NCBI GenBank assembly: GCA_947630085.1
Contig: CANRGP010000018.1
Span: 1-33,713 of the forward strand
Origin: an uncultured Lachnospiraceae bacterium
GTDB taxonomy: Bacteria > Bacillota > Clostridia > Lachnospirales > Lachnospiraceae
Reading direction: 5' to 3'
DNA length: 33,713 nt
Below the pieces are notes generated by a model, which did no database searches, was not told the origin of the DNA, and worked only from the letters and a program-made list of their open reading frames with translations. The translations under genes were made by a program, and so were the position numbers. This document shows, one piece after another, positions 8,421 to 18,052 of this stretch (position 1 is the stretch's first letter; each line of letters opens with the position of its first letter).

Positions 8421-9908
8421 ATGACCAGTGAGACTCTTCAAAAAGCCCGCGAATACGAAGAACGGTTCGGGGTCTATATTCAGCCGCAGGAGCGGCCGGC
8501 TTTCCACCTTTCCACGCGCGTAGGCTGGATGAATGATCCCAACGGTTTTTCCTTTTACAGGGGAAAATACCATCTCTTCTATCAATACCACCCTTATTCC
8601 ACCAAATGGGGGCCCATGCACTGGGGCCACGCGGTAAGCGACGATCTTATCCGGTGGGAATATCTTCCCGCGGCGCTGGCCCCGGACCAGCCCTATGACG
8701 ATGCCGGCTGTTTTTCCGGATCCGCCCTGGAACTTCCCGACGGCTCCCAGCTCATAATGTATACGGGAGTCCGCAGCCTTCTCAACGAAGACGGGACCCG
8801 GAGCGATCTGCAGACCCAATGCCTCGCGGTAGGGGACGGGCTGGATTATGAAAAGTACCGCTTCAATCCGGTGCTCTCCGAGGACGACCTTCCCCGGGGG
8901 TTCAGCCGGACCGATTTCCGCGACCCCAAGATGTTTAAAAATCCCGACGGGACCTACGGATGCGTCGTAGGGTGCCGCACGGACGACGACAGCGGAGCCA
9001 TCCTGCTTTTTGAGAGCAGCGACGGATTCAGCTGGCATTTCTCCACCGTTCTCGACAGATGCTACAATGAATTTGGGAAAATGTGGGAATGCCCCGATTT
9101 TTTTGAACTGGGCAGGAAGCGCGTCATCATGTGCAGTCCGCAGGACATGAGCGCCCTGGGACTGGAATTTCACAATGGGAACGGGACCATGTTCCTGATA
9201 GGCGATTATAATGAAACCACCCGCACGTTTCGCCGGGAAACCGTGCAGGCGGTAGATTACGGTCTTGATTTTTACGCTCCTCAGAGTACCCTCACGCCCG
9301 ACGGCCGGAGGATCATCGTAGGGTGGATGCAGAACTGGGATACCTGTGTCAGTCAGCCTGCTTCCGTCAAATGGTTCGGACAGATGACTCTGCCAAGAGA
9401 GCTGTCCGTTCGGGACGGGCGGATCGTGCAGGCACCCGTGCGGGAGCTGGACGGATTCCACAGCCGGCGGATCTCCTATTCCGATATCCCTGTCCGGGAG
9501 GAGACCACGCTTCGGGGAGTATACGGACGCACCATCGACATGACTGTAACCGTAAAGCCCCTTCCCGGCGAGTGCTATACGCAGTTCCGGATGAAGGTCG
9601 CCGCGGGAAGCCAGCACTACACCTCGGTCACCTATACTCCTCAGACCTCCACGCTCCGGGTCAGCCGGGACCATTCGGGCTCCAACCGGGACTTCGTCCA
9701 TGTCCGCGAATGCCTGGTGAGGGACCGGGGAGGATGCCTGAAGCTGCGCATCATCCTAGACCGCTACAGCGCCGAGATCTTCGTGAACGACGGAGAGCAG
9801 GTCCTGACTCTCACCTTCTATACCGCTCTCTCCGCGGACGGGATTTCTTTCCAGTGCCACGGCAAAGCCGCCCATATCAGCGTGGAAAAATACGATATCA
9901 TACTCTAA
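8421..9908 (+). CDS. GH32 beta-fructosidase / sucrose-6-phosphate hydrolase-like
   Basis: WMNDPNG, FRDPKM and WECPD catalytic motifs. No signal peptide; RBS gagggagg before ATG 8421. Confidence 0.95.
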   Translation: MTSETLQKAREYEERFGVYIQPQERPAFHLSTRVGWMNDPNGFSFYRGKYHLFYQYHPYSTKWGPMHWGHAVSDDLIRWEYLPAALAPDQPYDDAGCFSGSALELPDGSQLIMYTGVRSLLNEDGTRSDLQTQCLAVGDGLDYEKYRFNPVLSEDDLPRGFSRTDFRDPKMFKNPDGTYGCVVGCRTDDDSGAILLFESSDGFSWHFSTVLDRCYNEFGKMWECPDFFELGRKRVIMCSPQDMSALGLEFHNGNGTMFLIGDYNETTRTFRRETVQAVDYGLDFYAPQSTLTPDGRRIIVGWMQNWDTCVSQPASVKWFGQMTLPRELSVRDGRIVQAPVRELDGFHSRRISYSDIPVREETTLRGVYGRTIDMTVTVKPLPGECYTQFRMKVAAGSQHYTSVTYTPQTSTLRVSRDHSGSNRDFVHVRECLVRDRGGCLKLRIILDRYSAEIFVNDGEQVLTLTFYTALSADGISFQCHGKAAHISVEKYDIIL

Positions 9909-11131
9909 TTTCCGAAGTAATTGTTTACGCCCGCAAGCAGGCCGTCTGCCAGGACGTCCAGATGGGACCCGGAATAATCGGATACCCTGTCTCCCAGCTC
10001 AATGTCAACGGAGGGGATCGTGGAGTACGAGGTCTGCGTCAGATCCATCTCCATGGCTCCGTTGGAAAAGATCTTGACCCCCGCGCCCTTCAGGCCGGCG
10101 ATCAGGCTCTCGCCCAGTGCATTGTGCAGCTGCCAGTGGCTCTTCACCGGCTCCATGTTCCGATACGTGGAATTGCTGGGGACGCTCATGAAAAAGGCGC
10201 CCTTATCCGTAGTAGTGGAATCCCAGTGGAGCGCGATATGGCAGTCGGCCACGTTGTTGGCGATAACCGTCCTCGCGATATTGTCAAGCTGCACATCGTC
10301 GCTTTCCCGGATCATCAGCACATCATATCCGGCTGCCAGGAGCTTTTCCTTGAGCCGCAGAGCCAGTGCCAGCGTCACGCTGGCCTCCGGGGTCCCGTCG
10401 GTGAATGTGGTCCCGCTGGAAACGGCCGTGGCCCGGGTCGCTCCCGCCGCGGTGCTTCCCCCCGTCACCTTTTCGGTTCCGTCCGGGTGGCACTGCGTGG
10501 TCACCGAGCTTCCCCCTCTGGTTCCGTGTCCCGCGTTGACGCACACCGTGATCCCCCTGCGGTTTTGCGCGCCCGTCCGGTAAAGGACGGCCGCCCCGGA
10601 ATTGATCTTGGAAAACTCGGCATACTGCCAGGCGGAGTTAAGGCGCACCTCTCCCGCGACAGGCTCCGGTTCCGTCTCCGGCTCTTCCGTGGAAACGAAC
10701 TGCGAAGAAATATAGCACTCGGTCCCGTCATAAACGATGCGGCTCCACTGCTCTCCGATCCCTGTTCTCTTTACGGATTCTCCCCGTGTGAGTACGGTCA
10801 CCACCTCGCTCTCGGTAGAGGCGGATCGGCGCACATTCACCTTATCTCCCGTCACATAGACCGTATCGTCCGCGTCGTCAAAAACCGGCGCCGTCTCGGC
10901 GGGTTCCGTATTCTCCAAAGCCGTCTCGGCCGACGGTTCCTCCGGCGCGGAGGTCTCCGCCGCACCGGGCCCGCCGCTGATATCGATCAGGCCGGGCTGT
11001 TCCTGGACGCCTGTGGTCTCACCGTTCTGAGCCGCATTGATCTCAATGGGCTCGTGCCTTCCCCGGCATCCCGTCACCATGACCAGTGTCAGAAGCATGA
11101 CCGCTGCTTTTAAAAGATTCCTGTTTTTCAT
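9905..11131 (-). CDS. Lipoprotein with SH3 domain and N-acetylmuramoyl-L-alanine amidase (Amidase_3-like) domain
   Basis: Lipobox LVMVTGCRG; SH3b (VTGDKVNVRRSASTESEVVTVLTRGESVKRTG); VCVNAGHGTRGG, E in TPEASVTLALALRLKEKL, CHIALHWDS, VDIELGDRVSD. Confidence 0.85.
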   Translation of the reverse strand: MKNRNLLKAAVMLLTLVMVTGCRGRHEPIEINAAQNGETTGVQEQPGLIDISGGPGAAETSAPEEPSAETALENTEPAETAPVFDDADDTVYVTGDKVNVRRSASTESEVVTVLTRGESVKRTGIGEQWSRIVYDGTECYISSQFVSTEEPETEPEPVAGEVRLNSAWQYAEFSKINSGAAVLYRTGAQNRRGITVCVNAGHGTRGGSSVTTQCHPDGTEKVTGGSTAAGATRATAVSSGTTFTDGTPEASVTLALALRLKEKLLAAGYDVLMIRESDDVQLDNIARTVIANNVADCHIALHWDSTTTDKGAFFMSVPSNSTYRNMEPVKSHWQLHNALGESLIAGLKGAGVKIFSNGAMEMDLTQTSYSTIPSVDIELGDRVSDYSGSHLDVLADGLLAGVNNYFGN

Positions 11132-11234
11132 ATTTTTCCCCTTTCGCCGGCTGCGCGCCTGTTCTCATTACGTCAGTACGCAGGAATGTGTGCCTGCGGC
11201 GCGTCTTCTGCATGGTAAGCGAAAACGCATTTCC

Positions 11235-12332
11235 TCATACCGCGAGCGTGCCGGACGCGTCGATGACGCCCCCGCCCAGACAGTATCCGTCCTCGTAAAA
11301 GACCACGGCCTGTCCCGGCGTAACCGCTCTCTGCGGATCCGCAAAACGGACATCCACCCGGTCCTCGCCTGCTTCCCTGATGGTACAGGGGGCGCCTTTA
11401 TGCGAGTATCGGATCTTTGCCGTCACGTTTCTCTCCTCTCCATGTAACCCGTCTATTGCCATCCAGTTAATATGGTTACAGGTTAAATGGTCCGAAAAAA
11501 CATCATCGGCGTCCCCGATGACCACTTCATCGGACTCCGGGCGTATCTCCGTCACAAAGACCGGACGCCCCATGGGCAGATTCAGCCCCTTCCGCTGACC
11601 CACCGTGTAGTGCGTGATCCCCTTATGCCGCCCCAGGATCCTTCCGCCGGCATCGACGAAATTGCCCGGAGGGGGAACCTGCTTCCTGTTCCTCTCTATG
11701 AATCCCGCATAATCATGATCCGGGATAAAACAGATCTCCTGGCTGTCCGGCTTGTGGGCGACCGCTATTCCGATCTCCTCCGCGATCTGCCGGATCTGTT
11801 CCTTCCGGTATTCCCCCACCGGCATGAGCGTATGGGCAAGCTGTTCCTGCGTCAGATTATACAGCGCATACGTCTGATCCTTCCGGTCGGTCACGGAATT
11901 CCGGACGGCGTATCTTCCGTTCGCGAGACGCTCGATCCGGGCATAGTGGCCCGTGGCGATGTAATCGGCGCCGATCTCCCGGCTCCGGCTGAGAAGCGAT
12001 TCCCATTTGACAAAGCGGTTGCAGGCGATACACGGGTTCGGGGTGCGTCCCCGGACGTACTCGTCGACGAAATAGTCGATGACCTTCGTTCTGAACTCCT
12101 CCCGAAAATTCATTACATAGTGGGGAATGTTCAGCTTCCAGGCCACTCTCCTGGCGTCCTCGACGGCGCTCAGTCCGCAGCAGCCGTCTTCCGCCCGGCC
12201 GCTCTCCTCGTCCTGCCAGATCTGCATGGTGACACCCACCACGTCATATCCCTGCTTCAGGAGCAGCCAGGCGGCCACCGAAGAATCCACGCCGCCGGAC
12301 ATCCCGACGACTACTCGTTCTTTTCTTCTCAT
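11235..12332 (-). CDS. mnmA: tRNA-specific 2-thiouridylase MnmA
   Basis: VVVGMSGGVDSSVAAWLLLKQGYDVVGVTMQIW, ATGHYARIE, SQEICFIPD motifs. Confidence 0.96.
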   Translation of the reverse strand: MRRKERVVVGMSGGVDSSVAAWLLLKQGYDVVGVTMQIWQDEESGRAEDGCCGLSAVEDARRVAWKLNIPHYVMNFREEFRTKVIDYFVDEYVRGRTPNPCIACNRFVKWESLLSRSREIGADYIATGHYARIERLANGRYAVRNSVTDRKDQTYALYNLTQEQLAHTLMPVGEYRKEQIRQIAEEIGIAVAHKPDSQEICFIPDHDYAGFIERNRKQVPPPGNFVDAGGRILGRHKGITHYTVGQRKGLNLPMGRPVFVTEIRPESDEVVIGDADDVFSDHLTCNHINWMAIDGLHGEERNVTAKIRYSHKGAPCTIREAGEDRVDVRFADPQRAVTPGQAVVFYEDGYCLGGGVIDASGTLAV

Positions 12333-12389
12333 ATCAAGTCCCCGCATCTTCCGGCGTTCCGGTCACCGCGTCCCTGTCTGCGCGCCGCA

Positions 12390-12827
12390 TCAGTATTCTT
12401 CTTCTTCCTCGCCCTCGCTGATGTCGGACTTCGGTTTCTTCAGTCCCTCGATCTCGATCCCGTTCTTCTGGGCATAATCCCAGAGAGCCGCGTGTATCGC
12501 CTCCTCCGCAAGGAGCGAGCAGTGCACCTTCACCGGAGGAAGTCCGTCCAGAGCCTCCATGACCGCTTTATTGGTGACCTCAAGCGCCTCCTGAACGGTC
12601 TTTCCCTTCACCATGGTCGTCGCCATACTGCTGGTGGCCACCGCGGCCCCGCAGCCGAAGGTCTTGAACTTTACGTCCTGTATCACCTGGTTCTCGTCAA
12701 TATCCAGATACATCCTCATGATATCGCCGCATTTGGCGTTCCCAACCGTTCCCATTCCGCTGGGATTCTCAATTTCACCCACATTTCTCGGGTTCTGGAA
12801 ATGATCCATTACTTTCTCTGAATACAT
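12390..12827 (-). CDS. nifU: Fe-S cluster assembly scaffold NifU/IscU
   Basis: MYSEKVMDHFQNPRNVGEIENPSGMGTVGNAKCGDIM and C-terminal VHCSLLAEEAIHAAL: IscU-type scaffold with conserved cysteines. Confidence 0.95.
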   Translation of the reverse strand: MYSEKVMDHFQNPRNVGEIENPSGMGTVGNAKCGDIMRMYLDIDENQVIQDVKFKTFGCGAAVATSSMATTMVKGKTVQEALEVTNKAVMEALDGLPPVKVHCSLLAEEAIHAALWDYAQKNGIEIEGLKKPKSDISEGEEEEEY

Positions 12828-12911
12828 GGTAGCTTCTTCCTTTCCTTTCCGTTGTGGTCGGCACCCGTCCGGATATGCACCCGGCATATCCGCGGTCATC
12901 CGCGCTTTTAT

Positions 12912-14096
12912 TTATCTTCCGTTTTTCTTCACAAAGTCCTCATACAGCGGCGACATACTGCGAAGTCTCGCCACAATGGCTTTGATCGTGTCCACCACGA
13001 AGTCCATCTGCTCCTTTGTATTTTCTTCGCTGAGCGTCAGCCGAAGGGAGCCGTGGGCAATCTCATGGGGAAGCCCGATCGCCAGGAGCACATGGGACGG
13101 GTCCAGGGAACCGGAGGTGCAGGCAGAGCCGCTCGACCCGCAGATCCCTTCCATATCCAGCATGATCAGCATGGATTCTCCCTCAACAAACTGAAAAGCA
13201 AAGTTGGCATTATTGCTGAGACGGTTAACCGGATGGCCGTTCAGCCGGACATAGGGAATCTCCTTCATGACGCGCCCGATCAGGTAATCGCGCAGCTCCC
13301 TCTCCTTGTCCGCTCTCTCCCGGAGATCGGCCATTGCCATCTCCACCGCCTTGCCAAGCCCCGCGATGGCGGGTACGTTCTCCGTGCCGCCCCTGCGCTT
13401 GCGCTCCTGCGCGCCTCCGTGCATGAAGGAGCGGTTCTTGACCCCGGTGCGGATGTAGAGAAAGCCGATGCCCTTCGGTCCGTTCAGCTTGTGCCCGCTG
13501 GCACTGAGCATATCGATGTTGTACTCATTCACGTCGATCGGCACATGGGCATATGCCTGAACCGCGTCTGTGTGGAACAGGATGCCGTGCTCTCTGGCAA
13601 TCTGGCCGATCTCCCGGATGGGCTGGATGGTCCCGATCTCATTGTTGGCAAACATGATGGAAATCAGGATCGTGTCCGGCCGTATCGCCTTCTTCAGTTC
13701 GTCCAGCTTTACCGTACCGAATTCATCCACGTCCAGATACGTAACCTCAAAGCCCCTCTTCTCCAGGTATTCACAGGTATGCAGAACCGCGTGATGCTCG
13801 ATCCTGCTTGTAATAATATGCTTCCCCTTCTCCTGATAAGCCTCCGCAGCCGCCTTGATGGCCCAGTTGTCGGATTCGGTTCCGCCGGATGTGAAATATA
13901 TCTCGTTGGCCTTGGCGCCAAGGGATTCTGCTATGGTCTCCCTCGCTTGGGCGATCGCCTGCTTGCAGGGAGTAGAAAACTCGTACACCGAGGATGGGTT
14001 TCCGTAATGCTCGGTGAAATACGGCAGCATGGCCTGGACCACTTCCGGTCTGGTTTTTGTCGTCGCCGCATTATCCAAATAAATCAACTGCTTCAT
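12912..14096 (-). CDS. nifS: Cysteine desulfurase NifS/IscS
   Basis: MKQLIYLDNAATTKTRPEVVQAM; SASGHKLNGPKGIGFLYIR; GSSGSACTSGSLDPSHVLLAIG. ORF start at 14429 is over-extended. Confidence 0.96.
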   Translation of the reverse strand: MKQLIYLDNAATTKTRPEVVQAMLPYFTEHYGNPSSVYEFSTPCKQAIAQARETIAESLGAKANEIYFTSGGTESDNWAIKAAAEAYQEKGKHIITSRIEHHAVLHTCEYLEKRGFEVTYLDVDEFGTVKLDELKKAIRPDTILISIMFANNEIGTIQPIREIGQIAREHGILFHTDAVQAYAHVPIDVNEYNIDMLSASGHKLNGPKGIGFLYIRTGVKNRSFMHGGAQERKRRGGTENVPAIAGLGKAVEMAMADLRERADKERELRDYLIGRVMKEIPYVRLNGHPVNRLSNNANFAFQFVEGESMLIMLDMEGICGSSGSACTSGSLDPSHVLLAIGLPHEIAHGSLRLTLSEENTKEQMDFVVDTIKAIVARLRSMSPLYEDFVKKNGR

Positions 14097-14150
14097 CTGT
14101 GTAATCCGCCTTTCCGTAGTATGAATGCAGAACATTTCACCTACCTTTCT

Positions 14151-14185
14151 ATTATATATAATATTCCTAGTATTGCAATAGGAAT
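14151..14185 (-). promoter_or_regulatory. Candidate nifS operon promoter with overlapping inverted repeat
   Basis: Minus strand TTGCAA (14178-14173), 16 nt, TATAAT (14156-14151); ATTCCTA-N9-TAGGAAT at 14163-14185 spans the -35. Confidence 0.55.
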
Positions 14186-14276
14186 TCTTTATTTTTTTTA
14201 AAACCGATATTGTTCTACCGCGGCGGCCCGCCTCATAGCATAAAATGAATCTGCTTGCGGGGGCGTTCACCCGTCT

Positions 14277-15824
14277 ATGACCGATTTTTTCAAAAAACAC
14301 ACCCTGATCACCGGAACGCTTCTCCTGACCGCCACCGGTTTTATAACAAGGGTCCTGGGGTTCTTCTACCGGATCTTTCTCTCCCGCACCATCGGGGCGG
14401 AGGGTCTCGGACTTTATAATATGGTACATCCCATCTACGGCATCTGCTTCGCCGTCTGTGCCGGTTCCATCCAGACGGCCATATCCCGATGCGTGGCCTC
14501 CGATACCGCCCGGGGAAAAATGATCTTCCGGACGGGGCTGTGCATCTCTTTAACGGTCGGGTGCGCCCTGGCCTTCCTGATCTGCCGTTTTTCCGGCCCT
14601 CTGGCCTCCCTGGTCCTCATGGAGGAGCAGTGTGCCCCCCTTCTTCCCGTCATTGCCGTCTCCGTCCCGTTTTCCGCCGTTCACGCCTGCATCAACGGCT
14701 ATTACTACGGGATCCAGAAAACGCGGGTCCCCGCTCTGGCGCAGATAGCGGAGCAGCTGATCCGCATGGGGGCCGTTTTTCTGATCGCCGACATTCTCAC
14801 GCAGCGGGGAGAAGCCGTCACTGTCGGGCTTGCCGTCGTCGGACACCTGATCGGAGAGATCGCCTCCTGCCTGTATACCGCCTTCTGCTTTACATTCCTG
14901 TCCGGGGGAGACCCCGAGGCGTCAGCGCGTCCGAAGAAAAGCCGTTTCAGCCTGGCGGCCTTCGCCTCTCTTGCGTCCCCGCTCATGTCTATGGCCATTC
15001 CCCTCATGGGGACGCGCCTGGTCATCAATGTCCTCTCCACCGCGGAATCCATCTGGATCCCCAACCGGCTCGAGGCATACGGCCTGACGGCCTCCCAGGC
15101 GTTCAGTATCTACGGCGTCCTGACCGGAATGTCCATGCCGTTTATTCTTTTTCCCTCCGCCATCACCAACTCCATGGCGGTTCTCCTTCTCCCCACGGTG
15201 GCGGAGGCCCAGTCCGGAGGGCAGAAGGAGCGGATCGCCCAGACCGTCTCCATGTCCCTGCGCTACAGCCTGTATATGGGGATCCTCTGCGTCGGCGTGT
15301 TCACTCTGTTCGGAGACGTTCTGGGAACCAGCGTCTTTCATAATGCGTCGGCCGGAACCTTTATGCAGATCCTGGCCTGGCTGTGTCCCTTCCTCTATCT
15401 CTCCACCACCACGGGCAGCATCCTGAACGGGCTCGGAAAGACCAGAACCACCTTCCTGCAGAGCGCCGCGGCCCTGATTCTCCGGATCCTGTTCGTTTTT
15501 GTGGGGATCCCCCGCTTCGGGATCACCGCGTATCTGTGGGGAATGCTGGTGTCCGAGATCTTCCTGGCATATCTCCATCTCCGCTCCCTGTCTCATGCCG
15601 CGGTTTTCTCCTGGAACGTGTGGGAAATGGTCCTCCGCCCCGCCCTTTATCTGGCGCTCTCCGTCGGCGTACTGTTCTTCCTGCGCGGGGCGTTTTCGGC
15701 TCTTTCTCTTCCGCTCCGCATTTCTCCGTTTATGCTCACGGCCCTTCAGGCCGCCTTCCTCTCCGCCGTCTACGGCGGGCTTCTCCTTCTGACGCATCTT
15801 GCCAGGCGGGAGCCGGCAGGATAA
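14277..15824 (+). CDS. Polysaccharide flippase / stage V sporulation protein B-like (MATE/MVF superfamily)
   Basis: About 12-14 TM segments; KHTLITGTLLLTATGFITRVLGFFYRIFLSRTIGAEGLGLYNMV is SpoVB-like. Confidence 0.9.
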   Translation: MTDFFKKHTLITGTLLLTATGFITRVLGFFYRIFLSRTIGAEGLGLYNMVHPIYGICFAVCAGSIQTAISRCVASDTARGKMIFRTGLCISLTVGCALAFLICRFSGPLASLVLMEEQCAPLLPVIAVSVPFSAVHACINGYYYGIQKTRVPALAQIAEQLIRMGAVFLIADILTQRGEAVTVGLAVVGHLIGEIASCLYTAFCFTFLSGGDPEASARPKKSRFSLAAFASLASPLMSMAIPLMGTRLVINVLSTAESIWIPNRLEAYGLTASQAFSIYGVLTGMSMPFILFPSAITNSMAVLLLPTVAEAQSGGQKERIAQTVSMSLRYSLYMGILCVGVFTLFGDVLGTSVFHNASAGTFMQILAWLCPFLYLSTTTGSILNGLGKTRTTFLQSAAALILRILFVFVGIPRFGITAYLWGMLVSEIFLAYLHLRSLSHAAVFSWNVWEMVLRPALYLALSVGVLFFLRGAFSALSLPLRISPFMLTALQAAFLSAVYGGLLLLTHLARREPAG

Positions 15825-15844
15825 AACGGTCCGGGAAAACCAAA

Positions 15845-15902
15845 GAGGGCGTTCCGGGCCGCGGCTTTCACAGTCCGCGGTCCGGAGCGCCCTCCGTTTT
15901 TC
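15845..15902. terminator. Strong, probably bidirectional terminator between spoVB-like and oppF
   Basis: GAGGGCGTTCCGGGCCGCGG-loop-CCGCGGTCCGGAGCGCCCTC followed by cgttttt on +; convergent flanking genes. Confidence 0.85.
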
Positions 15903-15912
15903 CTGCGTTCGC

Positions 15913-16863
15913 TCAGTTTCCGAGCTCCTTCCGGTATCCTTCCAGTTCTTTCCAGTTGGCAAGTACAAAATGTCCTTCCTCCGCCCGGCACCAGGACGGC
16001 TTATCCTCGCTGTAATCGTGGCAGGACGGATCATAGACCAGGAGCTTCTTATTGCGCTCCACGATAGGATCCGGCTGCGGAATAGCGGAAAGCAGCGCTT
16101 TGGTGTAGGGATGGAGCGGATGTGCAAAAAGCGTCTCGCTCTCGGCCAGCTCCACGATCTTTCCCTTATGGATCACGGCGATCCGGTCACAGATAAAGCG
16201 GACCACCGAAAGGTCATGGGCGATGAACAGATAGGTGAGGCCGTACTCCTTCTGCAGAGACGACAAAAGGTTCAGCACCTGCGCGCGGATGGAAACGTCC
16301 AGGGCCGATATGGGTTCATCGGCCACGATGAACTTGGGATTCAGGATCAGCGCCCTGGCAATCCCGATCCTCTGGCGCTGCCCGCCCGAAAATTCATGCG
16401 GAAACCGGCTTGAAAATTCCGTCAGAAGGCCCACGTCCAGAAGAGCCTTGTCCACCAGCTCGCGCCGCTCCTCCTCGCTCACATGGCGTCCCGGGGCATA
16501 AAGGCCCTCGGCCACGATATAGCCGACCTTTGCGCGCTCATTTAAGGAATCCATGGGATCCTGGAAGATCATCTGGACATCCCGGGTCACCTGGCGGTCA
16601 TCCGCCGTAGACAGACGGCCGGAGATGCGTTTTCCGTCGAGACGGATCTCACCGGAGGCCAGGGGATTGGCACGTATGATGGCACGGCCTATGGTGGTCT
16701 TTCCGGAACCGGATTCGCCTACCAGGCCGAACGTTTCGCCCTGATAAATATCAAACGAAACATCATCGACCGCCACAAACGGACGACGCTTTTTGCCGAA
16801 ATGGACGCTGATGTGATCCACCTCCAGCATCTTTTTTCGCGTATCAGCCGCTTTCTCAGCCAT
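15913..16863 (-). CDS. oppF: Oligopeptide ABC transporter ATP-binding protein OppF
   Basis: Walker [17 protein letters not shown]-type [15 protein letters not shown], Walker [14 protein letters not shown]. Confidence 0.94.
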   Translation of the reverse strand: MAEKAADTRKKMLEVDHISVHFGKKRRPFVAVDDVSFDIYQGETFGLVGESGSGKTTIGRAIIRANPLASGEIRLDGKRISGRLSTADDRQVTRDVQMIFQDPMDSLNERAKVGYIVAEGLYAPGRHVSEEERRELVDKALLDVGLLTEFSSRFPHEFSGGQRQRIGIARALILNPKFIVADEPISALDVSIRAQVLNLLSSLQKEYGLTYLFIAHDLSVVRFICDRIAVIHKGKIVELAESETLFAHPLHPYTKALLSAIPQPDPIVERNKKLLVYDPSCHDYSEDKPSWCRAEEGHFVLANWKELEGYRKELGN

Positions 16864-18037
16864 TGGAGATCACCTCCCCGCTCTTTTCCGGCTTATCGCC
16901 GAGTATCGGACGGCCGGTTTCCCCGGCCATATCCTCGTCCGTCAGATGCTGCGCGGCGCCAGTTGCCATCGCACTCTCCGCGGCGGCCTTCGCCACCAGA
17001 TCCTTTCCGCGCTCCCGGAGCGCCAGGATGTGTTCCGGCGGATCCGTCTTCGGCGCCCGCGGGTCCAGAAGCCAGGTCCGCGCACTGTGAGTGGTTGTGA
17101 CCGCAAACATCGGAGGCCGTTTTACATAGTCGATCTTCAGCGCTTTCGGGTTCCTGGGTGCAAATGCGTCGCCACGCACCTCCCGGAACAGGTTCGGGGG
17201 CGTCCCCTCGATGGAGTAAAGAGGCTCTCCTTTGACTCCCAGCTGGGGAAGGCTTGACAGAAGGGCCCAGGTATACGGATGGCGCGGGTCGTAAAAGACC
17301 TCGTCGCTGGTCCCGACCTCCACGATCTCGCCCGCGTACATGACCGCGATGCGGTCCGCCACATTGGCGACGACGCCTAGGTCGTGGGTGCTGTAGATCG
17401 TCGTCACATTATATTTCTTCTGCATCTGCCGGATCAGATTCAGGATCTGAGCCTGGATCGTCACGTCCAGAGCCGTCGTGGGCTCATCGCAGATCAGGAT
17501 CTCAGGGCGGCAGGCCATAGCAATGGCAATGACCACTCTCTGGCGCATCCCGCCGGAAAATTCATGGGGGTACTGCTTCGCGCGGCGCTGGGGATCGGAG
17601 ATCCCTACCTCCTCCAATATACCGTATACGGCCTTCCTCGCGTCGGCCCCTTTCAGCCCCTGGTGGAGCTTCACCGCCTCCTCGATCTGCCATCCCACGG
17701 TCTTGAGAGGGTTCAGGCTGGTCATCGGATCCTGAAGTACCATGGCGATCCTGCTTCCCCGGATGTTCTTCCAGTCCGCGTCCGTTTTCAGCAGGGTCAG
17801 GTCCTTTCCGTCATATTCGATGCTTCCGCTCTCCACATATCCGTTCCGGTCATTTAAGCCCATCAGGCACTTGACGAACACGCTCTTTCCGGAGCCGGAT
17901 TCCCCGACAATGGCCAGGCTCTCGCCCGGATATACATCCAGGGAGATGTCGCGAAGAGCGTGGAGCACCTGGCCCCGAAGAGTGAATTTAAAATTCAGGT
18001 CGCGGACGGAAAGCAGGGGCTCTGTATATTTTCTCAT
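16856..18037 (-). CDS. oppD: Oligopeptide ABC transporter ATP-binding protein OppD
   Basis: [54 protein letters not shown]. Confidence 0.94.
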   Translation of the reverse strand: MRKYTEPLLSVRDLNFKFTLRGQVLHALRDISLDVYPGESLAIVGESGSGKSVFVKCLMGLNDRNGYVESGSIEYDGKDLTLLKTDADWKNIRGSRIAMVLQDPMTSLNPLKTVGWQIEEAVKLHQGLKGADARKAVYGILEEVGISDPQRRAKQYPHEFSGGMRQRVVIAIAMACRPEILICDEPTTALDVTIQAQILNLIRQMQKKYNVTTIYSTHDLGVVANVADRIAVMYAGEIVEVGTSDEVFYDPRHPYTWALLSSLPQLGVKGEPLYSIEGTPPNLFREVRGDAFAPRNPKALKIDYVKRPPMFAVTTTHSARTWLLDPRAPKTDPPEHILALRERGKDLVAKAAAESAMATGAAQHLTDEDMAGETGRPILGDKPEKSGEVISNG

Positions 18038-18052
18038 CCCGTATGCCCTCCT

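Noticed and set aside
6894-9701. 935-aa minus-strand ORF
   Set aside because: Fully antisense to the SBP and GH32 genes, which have clear family motifs; low-complexity composition typical of GC-rich antisense frames.
12852-14201. 449-aa plus-strand ORF
   Set aside because: Antisense to nifS; shadow ORF.
14097-14429. N-terminal extension of NifS in the ORF track
   Set aside because: The family begins at MKQLIYLDNAATT; the extension overlaps the promoter and the divergent spoVB-like gene.
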